Positions 62,987 to 64,000 of a DNA stretch of 64,000 nucleotides are shown in pieces. Every line of letters begins with the position of its first letter. The first letter of the stretch is position 1. This DNA comes from Spongiibacter nanhainus (GTDB lineage Bacteria; Pseudomonadota; Gammaproteobacteria; Pseudomonadales; Spongiibacteraceae): NCBI RefSeq assembly GCF_016132545.1, contig NZ_CP066167.1, forward strand, positions 3,532,001 to 3,596,000, given 5' to 3'. Below the pieces are notes generated by a model. That model ran no database searches, was not told where the DNA came from, and saw only the letters and a list, made by a program, of their open reading frames with translations. The translations under genes and the position numbers were made by a program.

Positions 62987-63421
62987 TCAGAGCCGACCCA
63001 TTGTATCGCGAATTGCCGCATCATCGGCAAATGCACGCATCAGATCCCGCCAACTGACGACACCCAACGGTTTATTTTCCGCGCTCACCACCGGCAGGCA
63101 GGAAATCGCGTGCTGGCACAGTAAATCCACAGCATCGGTAACGGTGTCCTCTGCCGAGACGGTAATGGGATCCCGGGACATGATTTGGTGTGCCCGCTTG
63201 TTAAGGGTCGCCAGGTCCCCGGCTGACTCCGCGGCTGTTCCCAAATTGGGACTAATAGCCCTGAGCAAATCGCGATCGGAAATCACACCGACCAGCAGGC
63301 CAGCGTCAACCACTAACAGATGATGAAAATGGCAGCTATCCAACAGGCGCCGAACCTCCGACAGCCGGTCGTCCATCTCCACCGTCACCACCGGTTTGCT
63401 CATAATGTCGGCCAGCTTCAT
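62987..63421 (-). CDS. CBS-domain pair protein
   Basis: 144 residues with two CBS motifs: MSKPVVTVEMDDRLSEVRRL...GVISDRDLLRAI and MSRDPITVSAEDTVTDAVDL...GVVSWRDLMRA. Such pairs bind adenosyl nucleotides and often sense energy state. The start codon directly abuts the pilU stop with no gap, so it is co-transcribed with pilU, as in many gammaproteobacteria. Confidence 0.9.
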   Translation of the reverse strand: MKLADIMSKPVVTVEMDDRLSEVRRLLDSCHFHHLLVVDAGLLVGVISDRDLLRAISPNLGTAAESAGDLATLNKRAHQIMSRDPITVSAEDTVTDAVDLLCQHAISCLPVVSAENKPLGVVSWRDLMRAFADDAAIRDTMGRL

Positions 63422-64000
63422 TTAACTCTCAGCCGAGCCGCCCGGCGGACTTATCTCAAAGTGGCTTTCGGTGATCTCACCGCTCAGTCGCATTTTCACC
63501 ATCATATTGTTTTCTGAGTCAGCAAATTGTAGCGCGGTCTCCCGTGATACCCTGCCCTCTTTATAGAGGCTAAACAGGGCGTGATCGAAGGTCATCATCC
63601 CCATGTCAGTGCTCTGCTCCATAGCATCTTTCAGGGCATCCACATCCCCCTCCTCAATCAGCTCAGCAACAAAGGGAGAACGCAGTAGGATTTCTACTGC
63701 GGGGACACGCTTGGTATCCACACCCGGCACCAGACGCATTGCCACCACCGCTTTAAGATTGAGGGATAAGTCGGCCAGCAGCTGGCGGTGAGCGCTGTCG
63801 GGAAAGAAATTAATAATTCGATTCAATGCCTGATTGGCGTTGTTGGCATGCAAAGTCGCTAAACACAAGTGCCCGGTCTCGGCATAGGCAATCGCGTGCT
63901 GCATGGTCTCCTGGTCGCGAATTTCGCCGATCAGGATCACATCTGGCGCCTCCCGCATGGCGTTGTGCAGGGCTGAGGAAAAATCCAGTGTGTCGAGGCC
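63422..64000 (-). CDS. pilU: PilU-type pilus retraction ATPase, C-terminal part (gene runs off the window)
   Basis: C-terminal 192 residues. The frame is open to the edge and continues as GLDTLDFSSALHNAMREAPD. Walker B-like DVILIGEIRDQETM and His-box HLCLATLHANNANQAL place it in the PilT/PilU family; the tail GSAES and the downstream CBS gene fit PilU rather than PilT. It powers type IV pilus retraction with PilT. Confidence 0.88.
   Translation of the reverse strand, partial: GLDTLDFSSALHNAMREAPDVILIGEIRDQETMQHAIAYAETGHLCLATLHANNANQALNRIINFFPDSAHRQLLADLSLNLKAVVAMRLVPGVDTKRVPAVEILLRSPFVAELIEEGDVDALKDAMEQSTDMGMMTFDHALFSLYKEGRVSRETALQFADSENNMMVKMRLSGEITESHFEISPPGGSAES

Overview
The window looks like chromosomal DNA of a marine-type gammaproteobacterium, plausibly order Cellvibrionales (Spongiibacter or Zhongshania-like). 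The grounds are indirect: moderately high GC, many large TonB-dependent receptors, a Pseudomonas-like PQQ/ethanol-oxidation cluster, and PilU with a CBS protein at the right edge. No rRNA, tRNA, insertion sequence, phage gene or CRISPR array was seen. Family assignments rest on motif reading, not on database searches.

Region 1 (1-28.1 kb) reads as an oxidative catabolism locus for a hydrophobic, probably isoprenoid-like, substrate. On the minus strand are a molybdenum hydroxylase pair (IorB/IorA or OxiB/OxiA type), two dihaem c-type cytochromes resembling rubber oxygenase RoxA, and two TonB-dependent receptors. On the plus strand follow a DUF2236 (MpaB/latex-clearing-protein fold) oxygenase, an unusual membrane protein with a CBM9-like domain, a third RoxA-like cytochrome, a third TonB receptor and a cytochrome P450 resembling CYP108. 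Beyond a minus-strand metal-type permease come a single-chain biotin-dependent acyl-CoA carboxylase, a LysR regulator and a second DUF2236 oxygenase. The two unrelated fold families known to cleave polyisoprene thus sit together with the aldehyde-oxidising pair known beside lcp in Streptomyces. A function in polyisoprenoid or terpenoid cleavage is inference.

Region 2 (28.1-56.1 kb) is a PQQ-dependent alcohol oxidation supercluster of the exa/ped type. It has small cytochromes c, NDH-2, a calcium-type (D-F-S) and a lanthanide-type (D-F-D) quinoprotein dehydrogenase on either side of a two-component system, a pentapeptide-repeat protein, XoxJ-like and PedF-like periplasmic partners and a PedABC-type ABC system with its beta-propeller. 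It continues with a LuxR-type regulator, a NosP/NahK-like pair, pqqABCDE translationally coupled to a second ABC importer, an ExaC-type aldehyde dehydrogenase and a porin. Electrons would pass from alcohol to PQQ to cytochrome c, with the aldehyde going to the cytoplasmic dehydrogenase.

Region 3 (56.4-64 kb) holds a fourth TonB receptor with an acidic loop, a divergent NosR/NirI-like flavin/Fe-S membrane protein, an acyl-CoA dehydrogenase, a CBS-domain protein and truncated pilU.

A recurring upstream motif links the regions. TACKACTTTAGTR occurs as an inverted pair between pedF and the ABC operon and again upstream of the fourth TonB receptor. CTGTACTTTRG occurs upstream of pqqA, of the aldehyde dehydrogenase and of a small cytochrome c. 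This suggests one regulon controlled by a LuxR-type response regulator of the cluster.
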